Source: JAPLVB01 sp964353635
Lineage (GTDB): Archaea > Aenigmatarchaeota > Aenigmatarchaeia > QMZP01
Reading direction: 5' to 3'
NCBI GenBank assembly: GCA_964353635.1
Contig: CAYGVS010000020.1
Coordinates: forward strand, 1-18,662
DNA: 18,662 nucleotides
The notes beneath the pieces were generated by a model, which did not search any database, was not told the origin of the DNA, and saw only the letters and a program-made list of their open reading frames with translations. The position numbers were made by a program, and so were the translations under genes. Numbering within the stretch: position 1 is the first letter of the stretch; every line of letters starts with the position of its first letter. This document shows positions 6,698 to 12,030 of the stretch, piece by piece.

Positions 6698-7045
6698 TTA
6701 CAAAGGCCCAGTGAGAGTGGGCAGGAACAGCCCTACTATAGTGGCGAGAACCCATACTATGACAGCTATCACGAATGCCCTTGCCCATCCTATCTCATAA
6801 AGCCCTTTAAGGGCGAAAAGCCAGAACACGCCTGCTATCACTGATGCGAGGATGGAGCCCTGGGGCAGGAAGTACCCTATCCCGACATATGCCATCCCGT
6901 ATATCATAGCGCCTATTATGGCTGCAAGGAAGGCCCTTCCTATCCCTTCCTTCTCCCCGAACAGCTTGGTGGCTATGTATATTATCACAGCGGATACCAC
7001 TGCGCTCACAAGAAGCTGTATCCCAATAGACAGCAAACTTGCCAT
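6698..7045 (-). CDS. four-helix integral membrane protein, 115 aa
   Basis: Hydrophobic protein with about four transmembrane segments. The first is LLVSAVVSAVIIYIATKLF, then a short charged loop (GEKEGIGR), AFLAAIIGAMIYGMAYVGIG, a segment around ILASVIAGVFWLFALKGLYE, and AFVIAVIVWVLATIVGLFL. The small loop residues suggest a channel-like or structural bundle, but I recognise no family. The frame extends to an ATG at 7069. I chose ATG 7045 because the TATA box GGCTTATATGC (7066-7076) is centred 26 nt upstream and overlaps the longer start. It converges with the MEMO gene, 8 nt apart. Confidence 0.7.
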   Translation of the reverse strand: MASLLSIGIQLLVSAVVSAVIIYIATKLFGEKEGIGRAFLAAIIGAMIYGMAYVGIGYFLPQGSILASVIAGVFWLFALKGLYEIGWARAFVIAVIVWVLATIVGLFLPTLTGPL

Positions 7046-7065
7046 GATTAGAGGGTGAATCCAAG

Positions 7066-7076
7066 GCATATAAGCC
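7066..7076 (-). promoter_or_regulatory. TATA box for the membrane protein
   Basis: GGCTTATATGC on the minus strand, centred 26 nt upstream of ATG 7045. It rules out the ATG at 7069. Confidence 0.6.
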
Positions 7077-7103
7077 TTTACTCGAAAGAGATTATTGATT
7101 TGC

Positions 7104-7144
7104 AGGAGAGAACAAAGGAAAACCGATTCTCTCCTTTTTCCTTT
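7104..7144. repeat. two interleaved perfect 9-bp inverted repeats at the 3' end of the kinase gene
   Basis: AGGAGAGAA (7104-7112) pairs with TTCTCTCCT (7127-7135). AAAGGAAAA (7114-7122) pairs with TTTTCCTTT (7136-7144). The arms alternate, so the two stems probably exclude each other. The right end touches the kinase stop codon. This could be a transcript-end structure; there is no minus-strand T-run. Confidence 0.5.
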
Positions 7145-8403
7145 TACAGCTTGTTCAGGAACACGTTGAACTGCGAGTATGTCCTGCCGTCAGATTCTAC
7201 CTCTATCCTGCCTTTATGTAACTTAATGACGTTTTCCACAATTCCAAGGCCCAAACCAAGCCCCTTGCTGTCATCGCCTATCACTCCATCTTGAAAGATG
7301 GTTTTCATCCGATCTTGTGATATTCCTCTTCCGGTATTTTTAAAGGAAATCTTGTATTTTTTCCTGTCATAATCTTCCAAGCACACTTCAATATTTCCGT
7401 CACCATATTTCTTTGCATTGTCCGCGAGGTTTTCAAATGCAGATGTTAGACGGTTTTTATTGCCAGACGTTAAAGCTTCCTTGACCAAAAGATTCTTCTT
7501 AAGGCGTATGCCGCCTATTTCTGCTTCAGAATCATAAGGACTAAGCACAGACTCCAATATTTTATACAGATTTACATTGGATTTAATCATGCCATGTGTT
7601 CCCATTTCTGCAAGATTTAGAGCTTCCGCAGAAAGTTTATCTTCAAGCTCTTTTGCCACTACTTTGACAGATTCAAGTATTCTTCTTTCTTTTTCCATCT
7701 CTTTCGGAATCCTGTTAAACACGCTTCCCACTTTTGCCACAACATAAAGTGCTTTATTTTTAGAATCATGAGACAGTTCTTTGCCAACTTCTATCATATA
7801 TTCATTCACATCTTCAAGCCGTTTATTTGACCTATAAAACTCCCTTAGCATGTGACCCTGATGAAGCCTGACACCTGGTCTGCTCGCTATTCTTTCAAGA
7901 TCGACACCTTTTAAACCTCTTTCTGGGGCATAAAATCTCAGAGAACCTATGATGCAGTCAGGATTTTCGGGATATCCAGTGTGCTCTTTTATTTCATGTT
8001 TTCCTTGAAGAGGAAAGAAAAGGTCTTGAGAACCGCCAACCTTTCTCATGTATTTTTTATTGCCTTTTATCGTTTCCACCAAATCAATCTCAGGAATGAC
8101 TAATTCATGGCGACTTAAATCGAGCCTGGATTCTTTTGGATCATTCAGATAAGATGCTAAGCTTATTAATTGATTTTCTCCTGGACTCAGATGATACAAG
8201 CCATTGAAATTCTTTGGGAAAAACTCAAGAAGCGTGCCCCATACACTAAATCCAGCCTGAATATAACTGTCAGCTTCTTGCATAAGGTCATGTATGGTTA
8301 GCAATACGTTTGCTTCTTTGGGTATTCCTACATATCTTTTATCAAATCTATCCCTTTTTGCATGTGCCCTTTCTCTCCAATAATCAATGGTATTCTTGGT
8401 CAT
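7144..8403 (-). CDS. orphan soluble sensor histidine kinase-like protein
   Basis: 419 residues with a C-terminal GHKL ATPase domain. The N box ENLADNAKKYGDG is at ~324-336, the G1 box NTGRGI at 356-361 and the G2 box GLGLGLGI at ~381-388. The G1 box has Asn where many kinases have Asp. The phospho-acceptor region is not canonical; the best candidate is the His in EMGTHGMIKSN, before a helix-rich linker. No transmembrane segment is visible, so it should be cytosolic. A region containing CIIGSLRFYAPERGLKGVDLERIA looks like part of a GAF-type sensor domain. No response regulator or second histidine kinase lies in the window. It has a leaderless-type start, with a TATA box 26 nt upstream. It is more AT-rich than cdc48, which may indicate transfer. 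Confidence 0.85.
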   Translation of the reverse strand: MTKNTIDYWRERAHAKRDRFDKRYVGIPKEANVLLTIHDLMQEADSYIQAGFSVWGTLLEFFPKNFNGLYHLSPGENQLISLASYLNDPKESRLDLSRHELVIPEIDLVETIKGNKKYMRKVGGSQDLFFPLQGKHEIKEHTGYPENPDCIIGSLRFYAPERGLKGVDLERIASRPGVRLHQGHMLREFYRSNKRLEDVNEYMIEVGKELSHDSKNKALYVVAKVGSVFNRIPKEMEKERRILESVKVVAKELEDKLSAEALNLAEMGTHGMIKSNVNLYKILESVLSPYDSEAEIGGIRLKKNLLVKEALTSGNKNRLTSAFENLADNAKKYGDGNIEVCLEDYDRKKYKISFKNTGRGISQDRMKTIFQDGVIGDDSKGLGLGLGIVENVIKLHKGRIEVESDGRTYSQFNVFLNKL

Positions 8404-8424
8404 ACCAATCCATGAGCAGCACTT

Positions 8425-8434
8425 CTTATATGCC
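8425..8434 (-). promoter_or_regulatory. TATA box for the sensor kinase
   Basis: GGCATATAAG on the minus strand, centred 26 nt upstream of ATG 8403. Confidence 0.6.
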
Positions 8435-8505
8435 TTTATCTATACTCACGTCTATTGGGAGAAAAATCAGAAAAAGGAACACAAAAAACAAGGAATGGAA
8501 AGGGA

Positions 8506-8670
8506 TTACGCCTTCCCAAGAATCCTGTAAGCTTCGATTCCAGATGGAGCCTTTGCGACAGCGAACCTTCTGCCTTTCTTTGTGACCATCTTCCAGTCCT
8601 TTGACTTGAACTTCTTCTTTCCTTTCACGTCAAAAAAGGCAAGCTCCTCTCCGATCTTTGGTATTACCAT
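8506..8670 (-). CDS. small basic protein, 54 aa, with tandem-hairpin leader
   Basis: A 54-residue protein beginning MVIPKIGEELAFFDVKGKKK and ending AYRILGKA. It is highly basic (many Lys/Arg), and the alternating pattern suggests a small beta-barrel or beta-rich fold. That would suit nucleic-acid or ribosome binding, but no family is certain. The start at 8670 has a strong SD, GGAGGTG at 8681-8675, unlike the leaderless genes around it. Three hairpins (8693-8729, 8746-8766, 8783-8819) lie between a possible TATA box near 8899 and the SD, giving a leader of about 200 nt. The DUF5679-like gene upstream has the same arrangement, so the two may be controlled alike. Confidence 0.75.
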   Translation of the reverse strand: MVIPKIGEELAFFDVKGKKKFKSKDWKMVTKKGRRFAVAKAPSGIEAYRILGKA

Positions 8671-8692
8671 ACGGCACCTCCGATTTTTGAAT

Positions 8693-8729
8693 GAAGGCGT
8701 TTCCTGCTGAGCGGTTATGAAACGCCTTC
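8693..8729. repeat. leader hairpin R1
   Basis: Perfect 11-bp inverted repeat GAAGGCGTTTC / GAAACGCCTTC around a 15-nt loop (8704-8718). Read on the minus strand it ends 11 nt before the SD of the 54-aa gene. The flanks CATTCAAAA (after) and GTGAGACA (before) recur at other copies. The loop is almost the same as in R3. Confidence 0.85.
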
Positions 8730-8745
8730 TGTCTCACAACCGAAT

Positions 8746-8766
8746 GAAATAGGCTTTGCCTACTTC
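8746..8766. repeat. leader hairpin R1b, degenerate short copy
   Basis: GAAATAGGC / GCCTACTTC with a 3-nt loop (TTT) and one A-C mismatch. It keeps the family flanks (minus strand: GTGAG on one side, CATTC on the other), so it looks like a shrunken member between R1 and R2. Confidence 0.6.
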
Positions 8767-8782
8767 CAACTCACTTTTGAAT

Positions 8783-8819
8783 GAAGGCGTTTCCTTATGA
8801 ACGTGTATGAAACGCCTTC
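8783..8819. repeat. leader hairpin R2
   Basis: Same 11-bp stem as R1 (GAAGGCGTTTC / GAAACGCCTTC) and the same 15-nt loop length (8794-8808), but a different loop sequence (CTTATGAACGTGTAT). A CATTCAAAAGTGAG flank follows on the minus strand. Confidence 0.85.
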
Positions 8820-8893
8820 CATCCATAAATGGCGAAATCATGACAGCCATGCGGCCGCCTCTCTCACGCCTTGTATACATTTAGAACAAACTA

Positions 8894-8904
8894 GAATAAA
8901 AAGC
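8894..8904 (-). promoter_or_regulatory. possible TATA box for the 54-aa gene
   Basis: GCTTTTTATTC on the minus strand, similar to the box serving the histone gene. Transcription would start near 8873, giving a leader of about 200 nt that includes R2, R1b and R1. There is no better box close to the start codon. Confidence 0.3.
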
Positions 8905-8946
8905 AAATATGGAGCCTTTTTCCCCCAAATGGGAAGAAAAGAGCCC

Positions 8947-9087
8947 CTAGGCACCGATTCTGAAGACACTGGTCGAGCACGACGGGCATATCCCCTTGGT
9001 CGCAGGCCTCCCGTTCTTGAGCTTGACCCTCTGCGGGTTCTTCATCTCGACCTTCTTCTTGCATCGTACGCAATAAGCTTGTGGCAT
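8947..9087 (-). CDS. DUF5679-like zinc-ribbon protein, 46 aa
   Basis: A 46-residue protein starting MPQAYCVRCKKKVEM. Two CxxC knuckles (Cys6/Cys9 and Cys34/Cys37) flank a basic NGRPATKGICPSC segment, which fits the small zinc-ribbon family DUF5679 (YCVKC...KNGRPA.KG.CP.C). The family's function is not established; nucleic-acid or ribosome association is a reasonable guess. The start at 9087 has an AGGAGG SD at 9100-9095, and the leader holds hairpins R3 and R4. A TATA box at 9269-9277 would give a leader of about 160 nt. The next gene downstream is the 54-aa gene, with similar leader structures. Confidence 0.85.
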   Translation of the reverse strand: MPQAYCVRCKKKVEMKNPQRVKLKNGRPATKGICPSCSTSVFRIGA

Positions 9088-9111
9088 TCAAAAACCTCCT
9101 ATTCTTTGAAT

Positions 9112-9148
9112 GAAGGTGTTTCCTGCTAGGCGGTTATGAAACACCTTC
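9112..9148. repeat. leader hairpin R3
   Basis: GAAGGTGTTTC / GAAACACCTTC, 11 bp perfect, 15-nt loop (9123-9137). Compared with R1, one C changes to T in the left arm and the matching G to A in the right arm, which keeps the pair. It ends about 12 nt before the SD of the DUF5679-like gene, as R1 does before its gene. Confidence 0.85.
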
Positions 9149-9164
9149 TATCTCACTTCTGAAT

Positions 9165-9202
9165 GAAGGTGATTTCTATCGCGTCTAGCCAAAATCACCT
9201 TC
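9165..9202. repeat. leader hairpin R4
   Basis: GAAGGTGATTT / AAATCACCTTC, 11 bp perfect, 16-nt loop (9176-9191). The stem differs from R3 at several positions but stays fully paired. The CATTCAGAAGTGAG flank on the minus strand matches the one after R2. Confidence 0.8.
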
Positions 9203-9218
9203 GGTCTACCTTTTGCAT

Positions 9219-9242
9219 GCTCGCTTCTATCCGTTTGCGAGC
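9219..9242. repeat. small hairpin upstream of R4
   Basis: GCTCGC / GCGAGC around a 12-nt loop. It would be the first structure in a leader starting near 9248. It has no sequence similarity to the R family. Confidence 0.45.
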
Positions 9243-9268
9243 GGCATATGATATCTTGTCCGTCCCTG

Positions 9269-9277
9269 CTTATAAGT
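9269..9277 (-). promoter_or_regulatory. TATA box for the DUF5679-like gene
   Basis: CTTATAAGC on the minus strand, overlapping the stop codon region of the upstream gene. Transcription would start near 9248, leaving a leader of about 160 nt. Confidence 0.45.
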
Positions 9278-9671
9278 TTGAGATACCCGCTACTTCCTTC
9301 CCAGCACGCCCCGTCTTTGGAAAATAGCTGAAATTGAAATCCCTAAGGCGGCGGCAGTAATAGTTTTCAGCAGCACATTTCACCCTGTCCCTCTCTTTCC
9401 AGTAGGTGCATGCGCCACCCTCTTCATCAAAAAGCCTGCAGTAGTTCCTTACAGTCATGTCAATAGACTGCCCATTGGATTTGGCAAGAAAAAGCTCTGA
9501 TTTCCTTTTTATAGGGAAGCCTGCAACATGGCCGCGCTTTAGCATGCGCTTGAAACGTATTACATTGGGCACATAAAAAGTCCTGTCATCATATTTTTCT
9601 ATTAACCCTATCTTTTCCAACTTGTCAAAAGTCCACCCAATTACCTGAAGCTTCTGCCCGGAGGAATTCAT
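9270..9671 (-). CDS. hypothetical protein with four-cysteine motif, 133 aa
   Basis: No recognised family. The N-terminal ~60 residues (GWTFDKLEKIGLIEKYDD, YVPNVIRFKRMLKRG) look like a small helical or winged-helix domain. The C-terminal half has four cysteines, Cys78-x9-Cys88-x10-Cys99-x6-Cys106, in a basic aromatic context (YWKERDRVKCAAENYYCRRL). That spacing could bind zinc or an iron-sulfur cluster. The start is leaderless-type: ATG 9671 lies 25 nt from the AT box it shares with the divergent histone gene. Confidence 0.7.
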   Translation of the reverse strand: MNSSGQKLQVIGWTFDKLEKIGLIEKYDDRTFYVPNVIRFKRMLKRGHVAGFPIKRKSELFLAKSNGQSIDMTVRNYCRLFDEEGGACTYWKERDRVKCAAENYYCRRLRDFNFSYFPKTGRAGKEVAGISNL

Positions 9672-9691
9672 TATAATTTTATTCTTGTTAT

Positions 9692-9700
9692 CTTTTTATT
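9692..9700. promoter_or_regulatory. shared TATA-like box between histone and Cys-motif genes
   Basis: CTTTTTATT (plus) or AATAAAAAG (minus). The start codons at 9671 (minus) and 9722 (plus) are equidistant from 9696.5, each about 25 nt away. One box could therefore serve both leaderless genes. No other TATA-like sequence lies at the right distance for either. Confidence 0.5.
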
Positions 9701-9721
9701 CTCTCCGTTGAATAAAGAACT

Positions 9722-9940
9722 ATGTCAACCCTTCCCCTTAAGGCTGTTGAGAGGATACTCAGGAAAGCCGGAGCCAAACGGGTCTCCAAAGGCGCCTCAG
9801 AGGAACTTGCGAAATACCTTGAAGAGTACGCAGCGAAGATAGCCAGGGACGCCGGCCAGCTTGCGCAGCACTCCGGCAGGATAACGGTCACGGAGCAGGA
9901 CGTCCTGATGGTCAGGAAAATCAGACGGTCGGAAAGGTAG
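9722..9940 (+). CDS. archaeal histone
   Basis: A 72-residue histone-fold protein, normal length for archaeal histones. It packages DNA as dimers and longer multimers. The family landmarks are PLKAVERILRKAGAKRVS (helix 1 and loop 1), a long central helix (SEELAKYLEEYAAKIARDAG QLAQHSG) and the loop-2/helix-3 segment RITVTEQDVLM. The C-terminus adds a short basic tail (RKIRRSER). It is translated from a leaderless ATG next to the shared promoter and ends one base before the convergent gene at 9942. Confidence 0.96.
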   Translation: MSTLPLKAVERILRKAGAKRVSKGASEELAKYLEEYAAKIARDAGQLAQHSGRITVTEQDVLMVRKIRRSER

Positions 9941-9941
9941 C

Positions 9942-10259
9942 TTATTCCAGGTTGGAAACAAGGGAGCCCAGAACATTCTTCGCAGTCCCTTTCTGGTACA
10001 TGAGATTGATGCCTTCCTTGACAATCCTCGCAAGGTGACCCGGGTTTCTTATGTCAACTTCCTCAAGGCCTGAAAGCTCATATGCGCATCCCTCATTGAA
10101 ATGAGAGCCTTTCTTCCTTTTGGCGAATGAGTATCTTTTCAGCTCTTCCAGGAACCTGGCCTTGTAATCCCTCCTGATTTCTTCAGGGAAGGATTGTATT
10201 GTAAAATTAACCCACGAGGAAAGGCATCTCCCATACTTTGCGGAGCGGCCTTCTTTCAT
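9942..10259 (-). CDS. hypothetical protein, 105 aa
   Basis: Unrecognised basic soluble protein. The predicted structure is mostly helical: SSWVNFTIQSF, EEIRRDYKARFLEELKRYSF, LARIVKEGINLMYQ, and a final KNVLGSLVSNLE. There is no transmembrane segment; the two cysteines (12 and 58) are isolated. A TATA-like box (TTTATTTCTT on the minus strand) lies about 27 nt upstream, predicting a leaderless mRNA. It converges on the histone gene with one base between stops, so the 3' ends must share termination sequence. Confidence 0.65.
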   Translation of the reverse strand: MKEGRSAKYGRCLSSWVNFTIQSFPEEIRRDYKARFLEELKRYSFAKRKKGSHFNEGCAYELSGLEEVDIRNPGHLARIVKEGINLMYQKGTAKNVLGSLVSNLE

Positions 10260-10280
10260 TCAGAATTAATCTTTGTCAGG

Positions 10281-10290
10281 AAGAAATAAA
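10281..10290 (-). promoter_or_regulatory. TATA-like box for the 105-aa gene
   Basis: TTTATTTCTT on the minus strand, about 27 nt upstream of ATG 10259. Confidence 0.4.
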
Positions 10291-10300
10291 TGCCCATGCA

Positions 10301-10310
10301 ATATTATATA
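10301..10310 (+). promoter_or_regulatory. TATA box for the 32-aa basic peptide
   Basis: ATATTATATA, centred about 31 nt upstream of GTG 10338. Confidence 0.45.
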
Positions 10311-10337
10311 AGCGTTCGTTTGCATATAGTATTATAG

Positions 10338-10436
10338 GTGGTCTTTATCCCGTGCGGCAGAAAGCGAAAGCGAAAGAAGATGAAGAAGCACAAGCAGAGA
10401 AAGAGGCGCAAGAAGATGCGCCACAGGAAGAAGTGA
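10338..10436 (+). CDS. COX24/AURKAIP1-like small ribosome-associated peptide, 32 aa
   Basis: An extremely basic 32-residue peptide whose start resembles MVFIPCGRKRKRKKMKK and whose end is RRKKMRHRKK. The layout of short hydrophobic N-terminus, C/S-G-K/R-K-R-K, M-x-x-H-K, then R-K-K-x-R-H-x-K-K matches the COX24/AURKAIP1 family, mitochondrial and bacterial small-subunit proteins that insert into rRNA. The start must be GTG 10338: the preceding codon is TAG, and the next in-frame ATG (10380) would lose the conserved N-terminus. A longer frame over the same bases (10238-10456) is low-complexity Lys/Glu/Ala sequence and looks like a shadow. Confidence 0.7.
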   Translation: MVFIPCGRKRKRKKMKKHKQRKRRKKMRHRKK

Positions 10437-10460
10437 GCAGGCTATTTTTAGGCTGAAGAG

Positions 10461-10470
10461 CATATAAACG
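10461..10470 (+). promoter_or_regulatory. TATA box for the 258-aa gene
   Basis: CATATAAACG, about 24 nt upstream of ATG 10489. Confidence 0.55.
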
Positions 10471-10488
10471 TTAGCTGCAATACTAGAT

Positions 10489-11265
10489 ATGCCCTACGAC
10501 CCCAGCACGATAGTGCTCCTGAATTTTGGAAGATATTCGAAGGACAAGAATGGAAACCGGAAGAAGACACTTCCTTCAATCACCCAAATACCCCTTGCCC
10601 ATCCCGATGGTTTCGGATACATATCCGGATTCCTCTCCAATCCGGAGAAGACAGGAAGGATAATCATCGAGCCGGACGACCTGGTTTATATAAGGTCAGT
10701 CTCTGATGCCCTGGAGGAATTCCCTGTCCATGTAAGATGCGAAGGGAGGTCAGGAGAGTGCAGAAGCAGCTCTTCGTGCCTGGTCCTCCCCTATGCCAGG
10801 GACCGCAACTTTGTTGAGAGGGTGAGAAGGGGCGGGCCGGAGGTAATCAACCAGACCTATGTGCTGGACAGCTCCTTCCGATGCTACAGCTGCGCAGCGG
10901 AGAAGGAATACGAGAAAAGTGGCAAGGTCCTGAAGCTAAACATTAGCTTCAGGCTTCCGGACATCCTGACCAGGAAGCCTGAAAAGCTCGGATGGAATGT
11001 TGATAGGCAAGAATTGCACGGAAAGATGAGGAAGATAGCATGGATGCTTGCCAAGTACGGGATTGATGGCTTGATAACCCCCGGCGAGGCTGCATGCTCA
11101 AGCCCAAGGATGGACATATATTCTTCGCAAGATATAATCAGCAGGCTGCTCAAGTTCCCTGTGGAAAACATCCCAGCATCCAAGAAGGATTACAAGAAAA
11201 GAAAGCTCAGGTGGCACCTGTCCGATCATGAAATGAGCGGCCAGCTTGTGCTCCCAATAATTTAG
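10489..11265 (+). CDS. hypothetical cysteine-containing protein, 258 aa
   Basis: Family not recognised. The N-terminus (PSTIVLLNFGRYSKDKNGNRKK) is a strand-rich start. Residues 84-135 carry Cys84, Cys91, Cys97 and a Cys132-x2-Cys135 pair, a possible zinc site. The C-terminal third is helical and basic (KMRKIAWMLAKYGI, ISRLLKFPVE, SKKDYKKRKLRWHL). No signal peptide or membrane helix, so probably cytosolic. It has its own leaderless-type promoter. A nucleic-acid-binding role is plausible from charge and a possible zinc knuckle, but nothing shows it directly. Confidence 0.75.
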   Translation: MPYDPSTIVLLNFGRYSKDKNGNRKKTLPSITQIPLAHPDGFGYISGFLSNPEKTGRIIIEPDDLVYIRSVSDALEEFPVHVRCEGRSGECRSSSSCLVLPYARDRNFVERVRRGGPEVINQTYVLDSSFRCYSCAAEKEYEKSGKVLKLNISFRLPDILTRKPEKLGWNVDRQELHGKMRKIAWMLAKYGIDGLITPGEAACSSPRMDIYSSQDIISRLLKFPVENIPASKKDYKKRKLRWHLSDHEMSGQLVLPII

Positions 11266-11282
11266 CTATCAAGTGCACAAAC

Positions 11283-11290
11283 CATATAAA
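11283..11290 (+). promoter_or_regulatory. TATA box for the EMC6-like gene
   Basis: CATATAAA, about 26 nt upstream of ATG 11313. Confidence 0.55.
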
Positions 11291-11312
11291 TCAGCGAAGT
11301 TATTTCTTTTGT

Positions 11313-11837
11313 ATGGCAAAGAATGACCAAACTGATGATTCGCAAGAACCCCAAGAGCCAATTCTTGAGGAAGAGACCTCGATCGAAACTGAACCCATGG
11401 CCGAGACTGAAGCCAAGGCCGAGACGGAGCCTGAAGCAAAGGAAACTCATTCTGAGCACAAAAAGAATCACCATGACTCCGAAACCCATGAATCCCATGA
11501 AAAGCATCATGAGCACAAGCATCAGAAACACCACGAGGAGCTTAAGGAGGAAAAGAAAGCCGAATCCAAGGACAACGAGAAGAAAGAGATCAAGGACGCA
11601 AGGATCTCTGTCGCAATCTTCACCTTGGCAGGCATCGCGGTCGGCTTCCTTTCATCCATCCTGAAATCATCAGGAGTCTCGAATTACATCACCATCCTCA
11701 TGGGCATCCTGGTGCTCATCGCCTTGTTCTATTCAATGCAGAAGCTGATGAGCAGGAAGGGAAAGCTGTTCCTCGGCGACTCTTTCATCTACCTTTTTAT
11801 CTGGCTTGTGACTTGGGTGTTCCTCTACAACGCCTAG
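11313..11837 (+). CDS. EMC6-like membrane protein with acidic/His-rich N-terminal tail
   Basis: 174 residues. Residues 1-95 are disordered and highly charged: Glu/Asp-rich to ~45, then a His-rich block with 12 His between 46 and 74, then Lys/Glu repeats. Three transmembrane segments follow at ~98-117, 123-141 and 152-172, with a GKLFLGDSF link and a final WLVTWVFLYN. The TM part fits the archaeal EMC6-like family, related to a subunit of the eukaryotic ER membrane-protein insertion complex; this is pattern-based, not certain. The His block could bind Zn, Ni or Cu, or act as a charged tether at the membrane surface. The N-terminal tail is probably cytosolic (no signal peptide). Leaderless-type start. 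Confidence 0.65.
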   Translation: MAKNDQTDDSQEPQEPILEEETSIETEPMAETEAKAETEPEAKETHSEHKKNHHDSETHESHEKHHEHKHQKHHEELKEEKKAESKDNEKKEIKDARISVAIFTLAGIAVGFLSSILKSSGVSNYITILMGILVLIALFYSMQKLMSRKGKLFLGDSFIYLFIWLVTWVFLYNA

Positions 11838-12030
11838 ATTCCGGAAGCTAGAAGCTATACTGTTATATACTGTTAATATGTATATTATAATATACACTTT
11901 TCCGTAAAACTGTTTTTTATTCCAGCCCTTCAAAAGAGATGTATGAAATTCCTATCGCAAGAGAGGGAACACATTTCCCCCTCTTACCGAACTATCATCC
12001 CCTTTAATACAAAAAAAGCCATGTGATATT
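11838..12030. other. intergenic region with 18-bp palindrome
   Basis: Holds the palindrome at 11879-11896, later T-tracts (about 11897-11918) that may end the upstream transcript, and the TATA-like TTTAATAC at 12003-12010 for the PIN gene. No ORF seen. Confidence 0.5.
11879..11896. repeat. 18-bp perfect palindrome
   Basis: TGTATATTATAATATACA, perfectly self-complementary with no loop, followed by CTTTTCC and further on by a six-T run. It could be a termination structure or an operator-like dyad between the EMC6-like and PIN genes. The direct repeats ATACTGTT just before it (about 11858-11874) add to the AT-rich patterning. Confidence 0.5.

Noticed and set aside
8797..9129. 110-codon frame antisense to the zinc-ribbon gene
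   Set aside because: It runs through hairpins R2 and R3 and is antisense to the convincing DUF5679-like gene; no start signals.
8693..9202. CRISPR-like array
   Set aside because: The repeats are self-complementary, have unequal spacing, are interrupted by two genes and have no unique-length spacers or cas genes nearby.
8693..9202. Integron attC-type recombination sites
   Set aside because: The hairpins lack the paired GTTRRRY/RYYYAAC core sites and no integrase is present.
10238..10456. 72-codon frame rich in Lys/Glu/Ala
   Set aside because: It is the shadow of the 32-aa basic peptide, and its start lies inside the opposite gene; the low-complexity sequence comes from AAG/CGC-rich codons in the other frame.
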